64,000 bases of DNA from Cephalopachus bancanus (Eukaryota; Chordata; Mammalia; Primates; Tarsiidae), in assembly GCA_027257055.1 (NCBI GenBank), contig JAPVLO010000123.1, forward strand, positions 744,001 to 808,000, written 5' to 3'. The translations under genes were made by a program, and so were the position numbers. Position 1 is the stretch's first letter. Each line of letters begins with the position of its first letter. Positions 22,299 through 63,663 of the stretch are shown here, piece after piece. The notes below the pieces were generated by a model. It had not been told where the DNA came from. It did no database searches and saw only the letters and a program-made list of their open reading frames with translations.

Positions 22299-23675
22299 GT
22301 GAGTCGGGGTCCGGGCGGGCTGGGGGCGGGCTGGGCGCTCGGAATCCGCTCGGCCCGCTGTTCGGGGCGCCGCGTCCGGGCCGGCCCTGCCCCCGGGACC
22401 CCTCTGCTGGGACTCGCTGGGGGCGCGCGGGGGTCTAGGTCCTCGAGACCGGGCCCTGCGAGTCCCCCGGCGCCGTTCAGCCCGGACTGCGGACCTTGGG
22501 AGCTGGGCATGGGGGCGGCGTGTCCTCTGGGATCTGAGCAGCTCGGGATCCCGTTCGGATTTTATCGGCCCAGGAGGGCGCAGACCCCACCTGGAGCCGC
22601 ATGTCAAATCAGCGCCGCCCCCTCCCTTTGCTGGAGTCTCCCCTACCCCCAGGGCTCCCGGGAAGGCTGCGGGTTTCGGTCCCTCCCACCACGTCCCCTG
22701 GGCACTTGGCTTTTCCCCGGCAGGGCCAGGGGTGGGGTGCGCCAGCTCCGAGGTGAGGAAGGAGGGCCTTGGCCGGTGCCCTCAAGCACTGAGGAATCGG
22801 GCCACTGACAGCCACAGCTGGGGGTTCTCAGCAGGGAGGGTGAGCTCAGAAGCCATCCCCTTGAACGCCACATTGCGAGTTAGAGCAGAACTCTGGCTGG
22901 CGCAGTGAAGGGCCTGGTACTGGAAGATTTTAAAGAGGAAGCTGTGTTTAAATTCTCAAGTACTGCTACCGCCTCCCTCCTCCCTCCTCCAGGACATCTG
23001 TCCCAAGGTGGGGGGTTATGGCCACCCCTGCCATTCACCTTCCTTGACTGTCCCTCTGCCTGGAGCAGGGTGGGCGCTCATTCTTGCCCCAAAGTAGTCC
23101 CCATGCCCTTGATAAAGTAGCCGTCTCCTTGGCCAGGGAGAGTCATTTGCTAGGAATGCGGCCTCAGAATGGGGCCTTGTATTTTCGGCGACTGGACCTT
23201 AGTGGCACAGGGTGGTGAGTTTGGCTGTTCATCTGGGCACCAGGGAGTAGAGGGTTTGAAATCTGGGTTGCCCTGGAAAACCCAGGATGTTTGATGGTGT
23301 GCAAGGGAGGTCCCAGCCCCTGTCCAACCTCCCCGACCTTCTGCCTGCTTCCCCGGGGGACCAAGCCCTCTACAGCTGCAGTTTTCAGGCAGCTGTCAAG
23401 TCTGTCCACCAAGCTTTGCAGTGTCCCTGGTCTGGGGCTAGTGGGCAGGGCTGCAGCTCTGCTGCCCTGGCCTAAACCCGGAGAGGTAGATACCCTTTCC
23501 TTCAGCCAGCCCCTCTGCGTTCACCCACCACTGGAGGGAAGTCATTGAAAAATAAAATTTTTGAGCTCTTTGTCTATGCCAGTATTGTTCTGACCACTTT
23601 GCATTGTCTTATCTTTACACAACTCTGGAAGACAGGGTTCTCCCCATTTTATAGATGGAGATAATGAGGGACAGC

Positions 23676-23711
23676 CGGGGTGACAGAATGAGACTCCAAC
23701 TTAAAAAAAAA
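23676..23711 (+). repeat. 36-bp Alu 3' scrap
   Basis: CCGGGGTGACAGAATGAGAC then TCCAACTTAAAAAAAAAA: only the last bases and the A tail of a young-group Alu, in otherwise MIR-like sequence. Confidence 0.75.
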
Positions 23712-25420
23712 AGAGAGAGGCAAAGTCAGTCTCCCAAGGCCACACATCTAGTAAGCAGTGGAGCCAGGTTCTGAACAAACCTCACTGCCCCAGCCCACGA
23801 ATCCTAGGTTGATAGAAGTGCTGGGACAGCGGGTTGCATTTCAAATGCCTACGCAAACGAGAGCAAGTGCTCCTTTCTTGGCCCAGAACCCTGAGCTTAT
23901 TTGCGATGCCTTGACCTTCACCCCCCTCCGGCTGCTAAATTCGGCTGCTTTTCCTCCTTGGGCTCTGGCACACACCCTTCCTCCTTCTTCCTGACATCTT
24001 CCTGGCTGCATCCCCAACTTCCCTTCCTGATAACCACAAAAATACACTCTCCTGGGCCTGCCCTTCGGACGTAGCTGATCTCTCTGAAAGTCTTCACTGG
24101 AGGCGGCCATAAAGACAGCCCGTGCCCTGCACTGTCTCACCTTCGAGCAGCTGGGCACTCAGATGGACCTGTCTTTCTCCTTCCTTGTCCATTGGGTAGT
24201 GGGTCTGCAGGGTTGGTTGTGTGCCCACCTCTGTGCCAAGCAGCCTGGAGAAGGGGACGTTTGGCTGCTCTTCCATGGTTCCTTCCGTGCCACACTGTCC
24301 CTCTTGGTTCCTCCAGTGGAGCCAGCCCATGTATTTGGATGAGCCTCTGCCCTGTCCTTTGGCACACATTCCTGTCCCCTTCCCAGCAGGACTGCACCCA
24401 TAAGAGCCTCCTGCTCCTGAAGGTCTTCCTGAGTCAAGGAAGGAGGAGATTGGGACTCTCTCACCAGGAGCCTGGCATTCTTCCAAGGCACGGCTCTGCA
24501 AACATTGGGTTCCAGGGCTCCAGGCCCCCACCCCTGGACTCTTATTATTTTCCCTCTCCATGCTTCAGTCGTTTCTGCCCCTCTGTCTCCCTCACATGTT
24601 CCACTCTCCCCTGTCCTAAACACCAAGTCCTCTCCTTCCCATCCTAGCCAAACTTCCCCCAAGAGAAGGAGGTAGCTGCTTTCTTTCATGCGCAGCCCAC
24701 TTCCGGAGCCTTTCCTAGCCTGCCCTCTGCTGTTGCCCTCGGAGCCCCAAGGGCTTTCTGCCTGTCTCGCCTCTTCCCTCTCCTTCCCACTTGCTCTTTG
24801 GCTACTTCTGAGGACTGTACACATGCCTGATGCTCCTGCCACCTCTCTGACTTCTCCTCTTCCCACCCTCAGGGCAAACCTGTCCTCACCTAGCTGTCTT
24901 TCCTCTGGCTCAGCCTCTGGTGACTGCGTCCTCATCTGTGGTATCGGCATTCTTATTTAGCTCTGTGTCTCGGTGTCCAGCCCCGACCTCTCTTCCGGGC
25001 TTCAGTCCGGGCTTTTGTGTGTGTTTGTTTCAGGACATTCACCCAACAGGCCATCGCAGAGCGCTTGGTGTGGGTACAGCTCCTGGCTGGGTGCTCTGGG
25101 CTGCAGAGATGTACGTGTTATGTGAGCGCTGCCTTCAGGGAGCCCGATTGGGCCAAGGGAGGGGGAGACCATTCAGATGTGGGTCTTGACTGCAGCGGGA
25201 TGGGGAAGGAGATTTACTAGCTCAGGTGCTCCGCTCGGAAGTCCCTCTGGTACCCCCAACTCAATCTTAAAACCAAAGGCAAACCCCACGTTGCCTCTCC
25301 AAGCTGACTTCACTTTTTCTATAAATGGTATCACTGTCTGAGTCTTGAACTGTAACTTGATCACCTTAAATGCCCTCAAGGCTCTTTGGCACACAGTAGG
25401 TGCACAGTAAAGACTTGCGT

Positions 25421-25708
25421 TGGCTTGGCGTGGTGGCTCACACCTCTAATCCCAGCACTTTGGGAGGCAGAGGTGGGAGGATTGCTTGAGCTCAGGTGTT
25501 TGAAACCAGCCTAGGCAACATAGTGAAATCTTGTCTCTTCAAAAAATTAGCCAGGCATGGTGGCACATGCTTGCAGTCCCACCTACTCAGGAGGCTGAGG
25601 TGGAAGGATCACCTGAGCCCAGGAGGTCAAGGCAGACGTGAACTGTGATTATACCACTGTACTCCAGCTTGGGTGACAGAGTGAGACTCCAACTTACAAA
25701 AAAAAAAG
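25421..25708 (+). repeat. AluJ-type
   Basis: Full dimer, GGCTCACACCTCTAATCCC head and ACTCCAACTTAC end. Confidence 0.9.
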
Positions 25709-25710
25709 TC

Positions 25711-25993
25711 TAGCTGGGCTCGGTGGCTCAGCCTGTAATCCTGTGCTTTGGGAGGCTGAGGTGAGTGAATTGCCAGAGCCCGTGGGTTCGAGACCCGCCT
25801 GGGCAACTTGGTGAGACCTCATCTCTACAATAAATCAAAAATCAGCCAGGCGTGGTAGCGCGCGCCTGTAGTTTCAGCTACTTGGAAGGCTGAGGCGGAA
25901 GGATCGCCGGAGACCAGCAGGTTGAGGCTGCGGTGACCGGGAGCGGCCACTGCACTACAGTCTGGGCGACAGAGTGAGACTCCAACTGAAGAA
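25711..25993 (+). repeat. Alu, young group (back to back with the AluJ-type)
   Basis: GGCTCGGTGGCTCAGCCTG head; GGGAGCGGCCACTGCACT right arm. Confidence 0.92.
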
Positions 25994-26391
25994 AGACTCA
26001 TGCAGCAAGTGCTTGAACTTTGTTCATTTGTTCAGTTTGTGAGGGGCCTCTTGGGCTTTCTGTCCCTGGCCAGTACTCCCCACCCCCCATTCTCCACAGC
26101 ACCTGGTACCTGGCATGTGCCTCCAGTGTCCCTGTATCCTGGTCAGACTGTGAGGGGTGTTTAAAATATTTATCTCCCTTCTGACCAGGAACGTTCAGAC
26201 CACATCTCTCTTGATCAAAGGGGACCCTTGGCAGATGCCTGGAACCTAGTAGGCGATCAGTGAGTAATTATTAAATGAAGACGGGTGAATCTGTGTCTGA
26301 ACACCTAGCACGGTGCCTGCCCCATGCTAGGCACAAAGTGAATTCTAGTTGAATACACACATGTGAACTTGCTGAATATAAAACCACCTTG

Positions 26392-26697
26392 AGCCAGACT
26401 CGGTGGCTCAGCCTGTAATCCCGCGCCTTTGGGAGGCTGAGGTGAGTGGATTGCCTGAGCCCACGGGTTTGAGACCCGCCTGGGCAGCGAGACCTCATCT
26501 CTACAATAAATCAAAAATTAGCTGGGTGTGGTAGCGCACGCCTGTAATTCCAGCTGCTCGGAAGGCTGAGGCGGAAGGATCGCCGGAGCCCAGCAGGTTG
26601 AGGCTGCGGTAGCCGGGAGCGGCCACTGCACTCCAGTCTGGGCAACAGAGTGAGACTCCAACTCAAAAAAATAAAAAAATAAATAAATAAATAAAAC
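26392..26697 (+). repeat. Alu, young group
   Basis: CAGCCTGTAATCCCGCGCC head, ACTCCAACTCAAAAAAAT end, (AAAT)n tail. Confidence 0.93.
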
Positions 26698-27260
26698 CAA
26701 CTTGTTACTAGCCCTTCTGAGCCCTCCTCCATGAAATGTTAATATTCAGAGATTTAGCTGCTTGGCCGACAGGCCTCGGGCTGAGGAACCTGAAGCCTAA
26801 GGGTTAAGCATGTGGTTAAGTGCAATTAGAAAATTAGATGTCTTGGAGAGAAAAGGATTAGACTTACTGAGATGCTGCTGGCTGGCGGTGCTTCCTCTGT
26901 ATGGGGCTGTGACCTGGCTTGTCTTCACGCTGCCAGGCTCAGTGTGGAAGGGCTCAGGTGTGGGGTCTCCACAGTGTGTCCCAGGCACACCTGACATGTT
27001 CCTTGCCCACTTCTGAGCCTCCTTATTCAGTCACAAACATCCCCAAATGGTGACAGGCCCCATTCTATCCTATGAACTTGGCGGTCCTTGGGGTACACTG
27101 CGTTTGAGGCTGCTGCCCTGGGCCCCAGGTGACCCGTGGCACACAGACGCTTCTAGATGGCCAACTCTGCCCCAAGATGCTGGTCAGTCTTCAAGCCCGT
27201 CTCCCCTTGTTTTCTCTGCAGGCTGCCCGGCACCCCGAGGAGGCTGCTGAGCCCCGGGCC

Positions 27261-58765
<31,505 letters not shown>

Positions 58766-59455
58766 TGGTGCGCCCACCCTGCCGGGCCTGGAGCTGGGTC
58801 CAGAGGCCCTGCGGATCTGCTCCTGCTGCAGTACCAGGACTCCAGAAGGGGGAGGCGAGAGGAGACGCCTCTTCTGCCCACCTCCCCTCAGAGATGAGAA
58901 ACACGTGCAGAAGGAATCCATGTCTTGGCTGTGGCTCGGCGCAAATGGTGTGGGACAGAAGGGCAGGGATGGCCCCTCAGGCTGGCAGGCCTGGGCCATC
59001 AGAGCCAGGCCCTCGAGGGAAGGGCAGGAGTATGTGGGAGGAGGGCCCTCTTGCCCAGGCTGGCCCAGCTCTTCTCCCAAGCCTGCAGGCTGGGCAGCCC
59101 CTCCTTAGGGGGTGGGCTGAGGCCTCCAGGCAGGCACAGGACCATGGGAACTGGGGTGGGTTGGTGGCACCATGGGCAGCCCTGATGGCTGCACTCCTCT
59201 GAGGTGTCCCGCAGTCGCGAGTGTACCGTGTTCCTAGGTGAACACGGGCGTGCAGCCCTGCTGCCCCGGGGCTGGTCTGTATTTATGGCTGGCAGAGGCA
59301 GCCAGTGGACAGGGGATTCTGCTGCCCCCATCTGCCGGGCACCAGGCTCCCTGCTTGCTCACTGGCCTCTTGACGTTTTCTTCCCTCTGAAATCCTATTT
59401 AAGAACTTTTGGAAGCTTAGCCATTTTTATTCATTAAAAACCTTTTTACACAAGT
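58766..59455 (+). other. KIFC3: KIFC3 3'UTR
   Basis: About 690 nt from the stop codon to the likely cleavage site. The last 100 nt are AT-richer than the rest. The cleavage position is estimated from the polyadenylation signal. Confidence 0.75.
59433..59438 (+). terminator. KIFC3 polyadenylation signal ATTAAA
   Basis: ATTAAA followed about 15 nt later by a CA-rich cleavage region (TTACACAAG) and a GT-rich downstream element (GTATGGTCTG). It is the only convincing signal after the KIFC3 stop. Confidence 0.8.
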
Positions 59456-60400
59456 ATGGTCTGAAAAAGTTGGTCTCATGCGCCCCTCTCGGTCTGATCA
59501 CGGGGAGCAGGGCTGGTCACTCCACAGCCCTCCAGGACCCATCCTCTAGGTCAGTCAGGAACATGTACACTGCATGGTGGTGGGAGGGAGACAGGGAGCT
59601 GGCGCTGTCCCCTTCCCAGGGTAACTTTTCTGTTGGTGGCCATAGTTAACCTTAGGAAGCACCTCCTGTGTGCCACGATAACGGACTGACGCAGCCAACA
59701 GGGCATCACCTCCACCTTACAGGTGGGAGGCTAAGGTGCATTGCCTGAGAGCTTCCAAGGCACGTCAAAGGCTTGCCAGAAGCATGGCAGCTTCCAGCCC
59801 TGCTGCCTGGCTCCACACCACCCTCTCCCTGGCCTTCCTCTCTTCAGTGAGCTGGCCCAAGGTGAGCACCACCTTCCTCCTGGTGCCCAGGGGCCCCTGA
59901 CCACCAGTGCAGTCCCCTGGCCATGGGGAACCTTTGCAGGGGCTCAGTGGGGGCCTCCCTTGCTGTCGTGCGGAACCTGACAGCTGCCACGGTGGGGGAG
60001 CAGGAGGAAGGACCACTGGGATGGAGTTCCTGTCCCGGCCAGCTGACCCTGGGGGCTCTGGCAGGGAATGACTACTGATCAGGACCGCCCTTCCAGTTGT
60101 AAACCCTGGAGGCTCCTGGGGGTGGGATGGGTATCAGGTCTGGGCCAGCAGTGGCCATGCACCCTGCAGTGTACAGCGGCTGGGTCTGGGCATCCACTTA
60201 CCTAGGAGGACAGCTGACAGTGTGGCTGAAACGGGACAGGTGGTGGGGCACACCCGCACCCTCACCCTCACCCTCACCCGTTTCTCCTAGCCCGAAAGCT
60301 GGCCCTTTCCTGGCAGGTCTGTGGCTCTGCTGCCCCCTGCTGGCCACACAGCCAGCCTGGGAGAGCCTTGTGGCCAGAGAATGATGTCGCCCCACAAGGA
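59456..60400. other. KIFC3-KATNB1 intergenic spacer
   Basis: About 950 bp between the two inferred 3' ends. Single-copy in appearance, with a MIR-like stretch near 59640-59740 and a CACCCT hexamer run at about 60250-60280. No gene was recognised. Confidence 0.6.
60250..60280 (+). repeat. Short (CACCCT)n run
   Basis: Four units of a CACCCT-like hexamer in the intergenic spacer. Confidence 0.75.
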
Positions 60401-60404
60401 AACC

Positions 60405-60683
60405 AGGGAATGTTATAAATTTAATAAAATTTGCCTTATAAATTACAGCAGCAGCCCCCGGGCTCAGTTTGCTGCCCTCAAGAAGCAAGAGTTGGGTAAA
60501 GCCGGGCAACCACTGCTCGAGAGAAAGTTATCTCAGAGTTCAGGGCTATGGCCCTTGGGCCAGTGCTGTCTCTTCCAGGGTGGCCACAGGGCAGCAGCAG
60601 GGGCCCATGGGCGCACAGGGTACAGGAGCAGAGGCTGAGGTCAGGTCCCGTGGGCTGCTGGGTGCCGCCACCCACTGGGCTCC
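60405..60683 (-). other. KATNB1: KATNB1 3'UTR
   Basis: Short 3'UTR from the TGA at 60684-60686 to the estimated cleavage site. Confidence 0.7.
60420..60425 (-). terminator. KATNB1 polyadenylation signal ATTAAA (- strand)
   Basis: TTTAAT on + reads ATTAAA on -, about 260 nt past the KATNB1 stop. A T/G-rich downstream element (TGGTTTCCTTGTGGGG on -) follows. Confidence 0.75.
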
Positions 60684-60816
60684 TCAGTCCAAGCTGGCCA
60701 TGAGCAGGTGCAGCTCGCGGAAGGCACTGCCGTGGCGGCCGCTCAGGCCCGACTTGCTCTTGACAAGGCCACTGATGCTCCTGAGCTGCTTGTAGCAGAG
60801 CCGGCACTTGTGCAGC
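60684..60816 (-). CDS. KATNB1: KATNB1 last exon
   Basis: Acceptor (on -) TCTGTCGCAG|G. Completes Arg, then [16 protein letters not shown]... to LMASLD and TGA. End of the con80 domain. Confidence 0.96.
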
Positions 60817-63663
60817 CTGCGACAGAGGGGCAGGGCCTGAGGGCGCCAGCTGGCACCATCAGGACCCCCACCCAGCCGAGGCCTTTGCTGTCCCAACGAT
60901 CCAGCCCTTCCTTCCAGGGAAGGCTGAGGCCCAGAGCACGGGCCCCTCCCAGGCTGTGCCAGGGTTGGAGGGCACAACCAGGCTGTGGGGGAACCGAGCC
61001 ACGCCCACCCCCGCCCCGAGCAACTGCCCTAGACTCCAAGGCCTCCTCTTTAAGCAATTTCAGCAGGGCCATTAACAAGTGGGGCCCAGGCTGCCAGGCC
61101 CATGTCCCTTCGCTTGCTGGGTCAGGCCCCCCACCCACTGCCTGGCCCCTTACCTCTCCTCTCGGCTGATGTCCACACCCACAGAGGGCGGAGCTGCCAT
61201 GATGTCAGTGATCAGGGGCAGAAACCGCTGCAGGATCAGCTTCAGGGAGGTGCAGCCCGTCTGGACATAGCTTCGGGGCAGATGGATGGAGGGAGTCACA
61301 GGGCGAGATCCACAGAGGGGAGGCCAGACCCAAACCCCCCTCCTCCCCGCCACACAAGGACACACAGGCCTGTTCCTGCTCTGGACCATGGAGGGGGCAG
61401 CGCTGCTTCCCAGCCACCTCACAGGGACATCGGGCCTTTGGGGGCTCTTCCTGTGGCCCCCGAAGGAGCCTCCTTGCCTATCCCCCCAGCTGCGAGGCAG
61501 GCACAGCTTCCCACACACCTCTCATACTTGCTCTGCAGAAGCTTCTCAATTTGTGGCAAGACCGTGGTACACAGGTCCAGCTTCCACAGCGAGCTGGGGA
61601 GAGACCAGGACATGCCATCAGCCCAGCCCTGCCCCTGCCGCCCACTCCCCAACGGCGCCCACTTACGCCTTCTGGTTGACGATGTTCAGGAGGTCCACCA
61701 CCACCGACAGGTCATTGATGGCCACGGCAGAGTCCACTGATGTCTGCAAACAGAGAACTGTCAGCGGAGGGCGGGGATAGCAGCCCCGTGTGGGTGTGGT
61801 GTGCCCGTCGGGTTTGTTGTGGGGTGTTAGCAAGACTGCACCGAACATGAGGACGCAAGGCCAGGCCTGCAAATGGATGCTCAACGGCAGCATGCAGTGA
61901 GCACGACGGAGACACAGATGGTTGTCATGGTGCAGTGATGGGTGCTGCCGACTCCACCTGTCCCGCACTGTGAGTGGCCTCTTCTCCATTTGGCCCTAAG
62001 CCCAGGCAGGCAGGCAGGCGGAAGGGGCAGGGAGCGAGACCAGGCCCTTGCCTTGATGTCACCCGTGGTCCACACAGCCCGCACAGTGTCCAGGTTCTTG
62101 TGGCGGCTGGTGAGCACCACACACATGGTATCATGGCCTTTGCGGATCTGTGACATGGCGTCCTCGTCCACCAGCTCAGCCTGCTGGGGGATCTTCACAG
62201 CCTGTGTGGGAGAGGCGCCCAGATGCTGGCATGGGAGCCGGCCTCAAAGCTCTGCCTACGACCCCGGGCCTCCACCCACCTTGGGCCCCCACTCACAGGC
62301 AGGAAGTCAGAGGCCTTCAGGCCAATAGGCTCATTCCGGGCGGCAGGGATGATGGCGGGCTCGGCCTTGGGTATCGGTGTGGAAGTGACGACCGGGGACC
62401 GGGCCAGGACTTCCAGCTAAGGGGGCGTGAAGCTCAGCAGGCACCAGCCTAAGGCCACCCTCTCTGCCTCCCAACAAGGGGGGCCCTGGGCCTGGGTCAG
62501 GACCCCAGCCCTTCTCAAGCCCAAACCACACCCCCTCGACTACACATACATTTGGCACCGGGAATTGCACGTCCACGGCTGAGCCAGGCTTTGCTGCCTC
62601 CTTTGCTGCCTCCTTGGCTGTGGCCGTGTCTGGAGGCAAAAGGAAAAGACCACTGGGTCAAGCCAGGATTGGTGAAGAGGGTAGGGCTCAGGTGGGACTC
62701 AGGCAGCATCTGTGACCGGGAGCAGGAGCCAGCGGGCAGCCCTGGAGGAGGCTGGGAGCCAGGGGAGGAGACAGTAGCAGGTCAGCAGTGTGGGGCTCCC
62801 AGAGAGGCCCTGAGGCCAGGCCTGGGCCTGTCTCCTCCTCGCCCTACTCAGCCTTAGGTCTGTTCGTGGGTGTGACTCAGGGAGCGCCAATCATAAAGCA
62901 GATCACATTCTCTCCCTTCTTTTCTTTCTTTCTTTTTTCTGAGTCGGGGTCTGTTTGTCACCCTGGCTGGAGTGCAGTGGCATGATCATGGCTCACCGCA
63001 GCCTGGAACTCCTGGGCTCAGGTGATCCTTCTGTCTCAGCCTCCTGAGTAGCTGGGACTACAGGTATGTACCACCATGCCTGGATTATTTTTTATTTTTT
63101 GTAGAGACGAGGTCTTGCTATGTTGCCCGGGCTGGTCTTGAACTCCTGGGCTTAAGCAATCCTCCCGTGACACCACTCTGTCCTCCACTGCATGCGTCCC
63201 TAGCAGATCCATCTGTGTCTGTCTACTGTTGTCTTCCCACACTCAGGTGTGGGCTCCTGAGAAGAACACTGTCTGCCTTGCTCAAGTTCAATCACCAGGG
63301 CATTGTGGGGTCCAGCACAAAGTAGATGCTTTAATTTTACTTAAAAAAAAATTTTTTTGTTACATAAAGAAAGGGGTCTTACTATGTTGCCCAAGCTGGC
63401 TTGAACTCCTACCTAAAGCAATCCTCCCTTCCTTGGCCTCCCAAAGTGCTGGGGTTACAGGCATGAGCCACACCACACCTGACCAGGTAGGTGCTTTAGA
63501 GGGAAGAGATCCAGTGGGGAAGGCTGCAAGTATCCATGAAAGGGGAGGCCCTGGGGGAGAGGCTGGGGTGGGGGTGTCACAGCCTCAGTGCCCAGGCTCT
63601 GCCCTGACTCACCGTCCTCTGGGGGTGCTGGGAAGGGCTCACTTATTCGGGGTGGTGTCCGAC
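60684..63663 (-). CDS. KATNB1: KATNB1, katanin p80 regulatory subunit (C-terminal part, 5' end outside window)
   Basis: Targeting and regulatory subunit of the microtubule-severing AAA enzyme katanin. It recruits the p60 subunit to centrosomes and spindle poles through a C-terminal con80 domain; its N-terminal WD40 propeller is not in this window. Exons on -, in transcript order: 63663-63613, 62629-62550, 62416-62297, 62201-62052, 61743-61667, 61593-61519, 61270-61154, 60816-60684. They total 803 nt, about 267 codons ending [10 protein letters not shown] plus TGA. The first three encode the Pro/Ala-rich linker, the last five con80. All junctions keep phase. The intron after exon 62201-62052 begins with GC, not GT. 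The N-terminal ~390 residues should lie beyond 64000. Confidence 0.96.
61154..61270 (-). CDS. KATNB1: KATNB1 con80 exon (SYVQTG...REE)
   Basis: 117 nt; acceptor CCCCGAAG|C, donor GAGAG|GTAAGG on -. Encodes [20 protein letters not shown] and on to SREE. Confidence 0.95.
61519..61593 (-). CDS. KATNB1: KATNB1 con80 exon (SLWKLD...)
   Basis: 75 nt; acceptor CTCCCCAG|C, donor GAGAG|GTGTGT on -. Encodes [20 protein letters not shown]. Confidence 0.95.
61667..61743 (-). CDS. KATNB1: KATNB1 con80 exon (TSVDSA...)
   Basis: 77 nt; acceptor GTTTGCAG|ACA, donor AAGGC|GTAAGT on -. Encodes [20 protein letters not shown]. It is the acceptor partner of the GC-donor intron. Confidence 0.95.
62052..62201 (-). 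CDS. KATNB1: KATNB1 con80 exon followed by a GC donor
   Basis: 150 nt, 50 codons: [20 protein letters not shown] and on to VWTTGDIK. Acceptor CCACACAG|GCT. The donor reads ATCAAG|GCAAGG, a non-canonical GC with an otherwise perfect consensus. Confidence 0.95.
62297..62416 (-). CDS. KATNB1: KATNB1 linker exon
   Basis: 120 nt, 40 codons in phase 0: [20 protein letters not shown] and on to SDFLP. Acceptor CCCCTTAG|CTG, donor CTGCCT|GTGAGT on -. Confidence 0.94.
62550..62629 (-). CDS. KATNB1: KATNB1 linker exon with a duplicated KEAA
   Basis: 80 nt: completes Asp, then [20 protein letters not shown] and QFPVPN. Acceptor TGCCTCCAG|AC, donor CCAAAT|GTATGT on -. A perfect 12-bp tandem repeat (62591-62614) encodes the doubled KEAA. 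Confidence 0.93.
62926..63165 (-). repeat. AluJ-type, truncated
   Basis: GAGTCGGGGTCTGTTTGTCAC start; it ends at CAATCCTCCCGTGAC. In a KATNB1 intron. Confidence 0.85.
63339..63484 (-). repeat. Alu monomer-like remnant
   Basis: One arm only: GGTCTTACTATGTTGCCC to CCACACCACACCTGACC; old. Confidence 0.75.
63613..63663 (-). CDS. KATNB1: KATNB1 linker exon ([10 protein letters not shown])
   Basis: 51 nt: GT of Ser, [16 protein letters not shown], then G. Acceptor CCTCTGCAG|GT, donor GGACG|GTGAGT on -. The preceding exon is off the window. Confidence 0.9.

Larger units (their letters stand above)
21650..22560 (+). promoter_or_regulatory. CpG-island promoter region of KIFC3
   Basis: Very GC- and CpG-rich sequence surrounds exon 1. 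No TATA box is evident; GC-box-like runs lie at 22098-22110 and 22190-22215. The 5' half, about 21660-22080, is dominated by alternating GTGTG/GCGCG tracts. Transcription start sites cannot be fixed from sequence alone. The boundaries are judged by eye. Confidence 0.8.
22299..27221 (+). other. KIFC3 intron 1
   Basis: 4.9 kb. It holds a 3' Alu scrap (about 23676-23711), three + strand Alus (25421-26697) and a pyrimidine-rich stretch at about 24190-24960. No exon-like sequence was recognised. Confidence 0.75.

Noticed and set aside
21583..22808. Long open frames on both strands of the CpG island
   Set aside because: High GC lowers stop frequency; the proteins are Arg/Ala/Pro-rich and overlap in several frames. 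Only the exon 1 leader is retained, as a non-coding call.
24159..24950. 263-aa minus-strand open frame in KIFC3 intron 1
   Set aside because: The + strand is pyrimidine-rich here, so the - strand is purine-rich and short of T, which removes stop codons. The translation shows no known domain.
60250..60280. Interstitial telomere-like repeat
   Set aside because: The unit is CACCCT, not the telomeric CCCTAA; just a short simple repeat.
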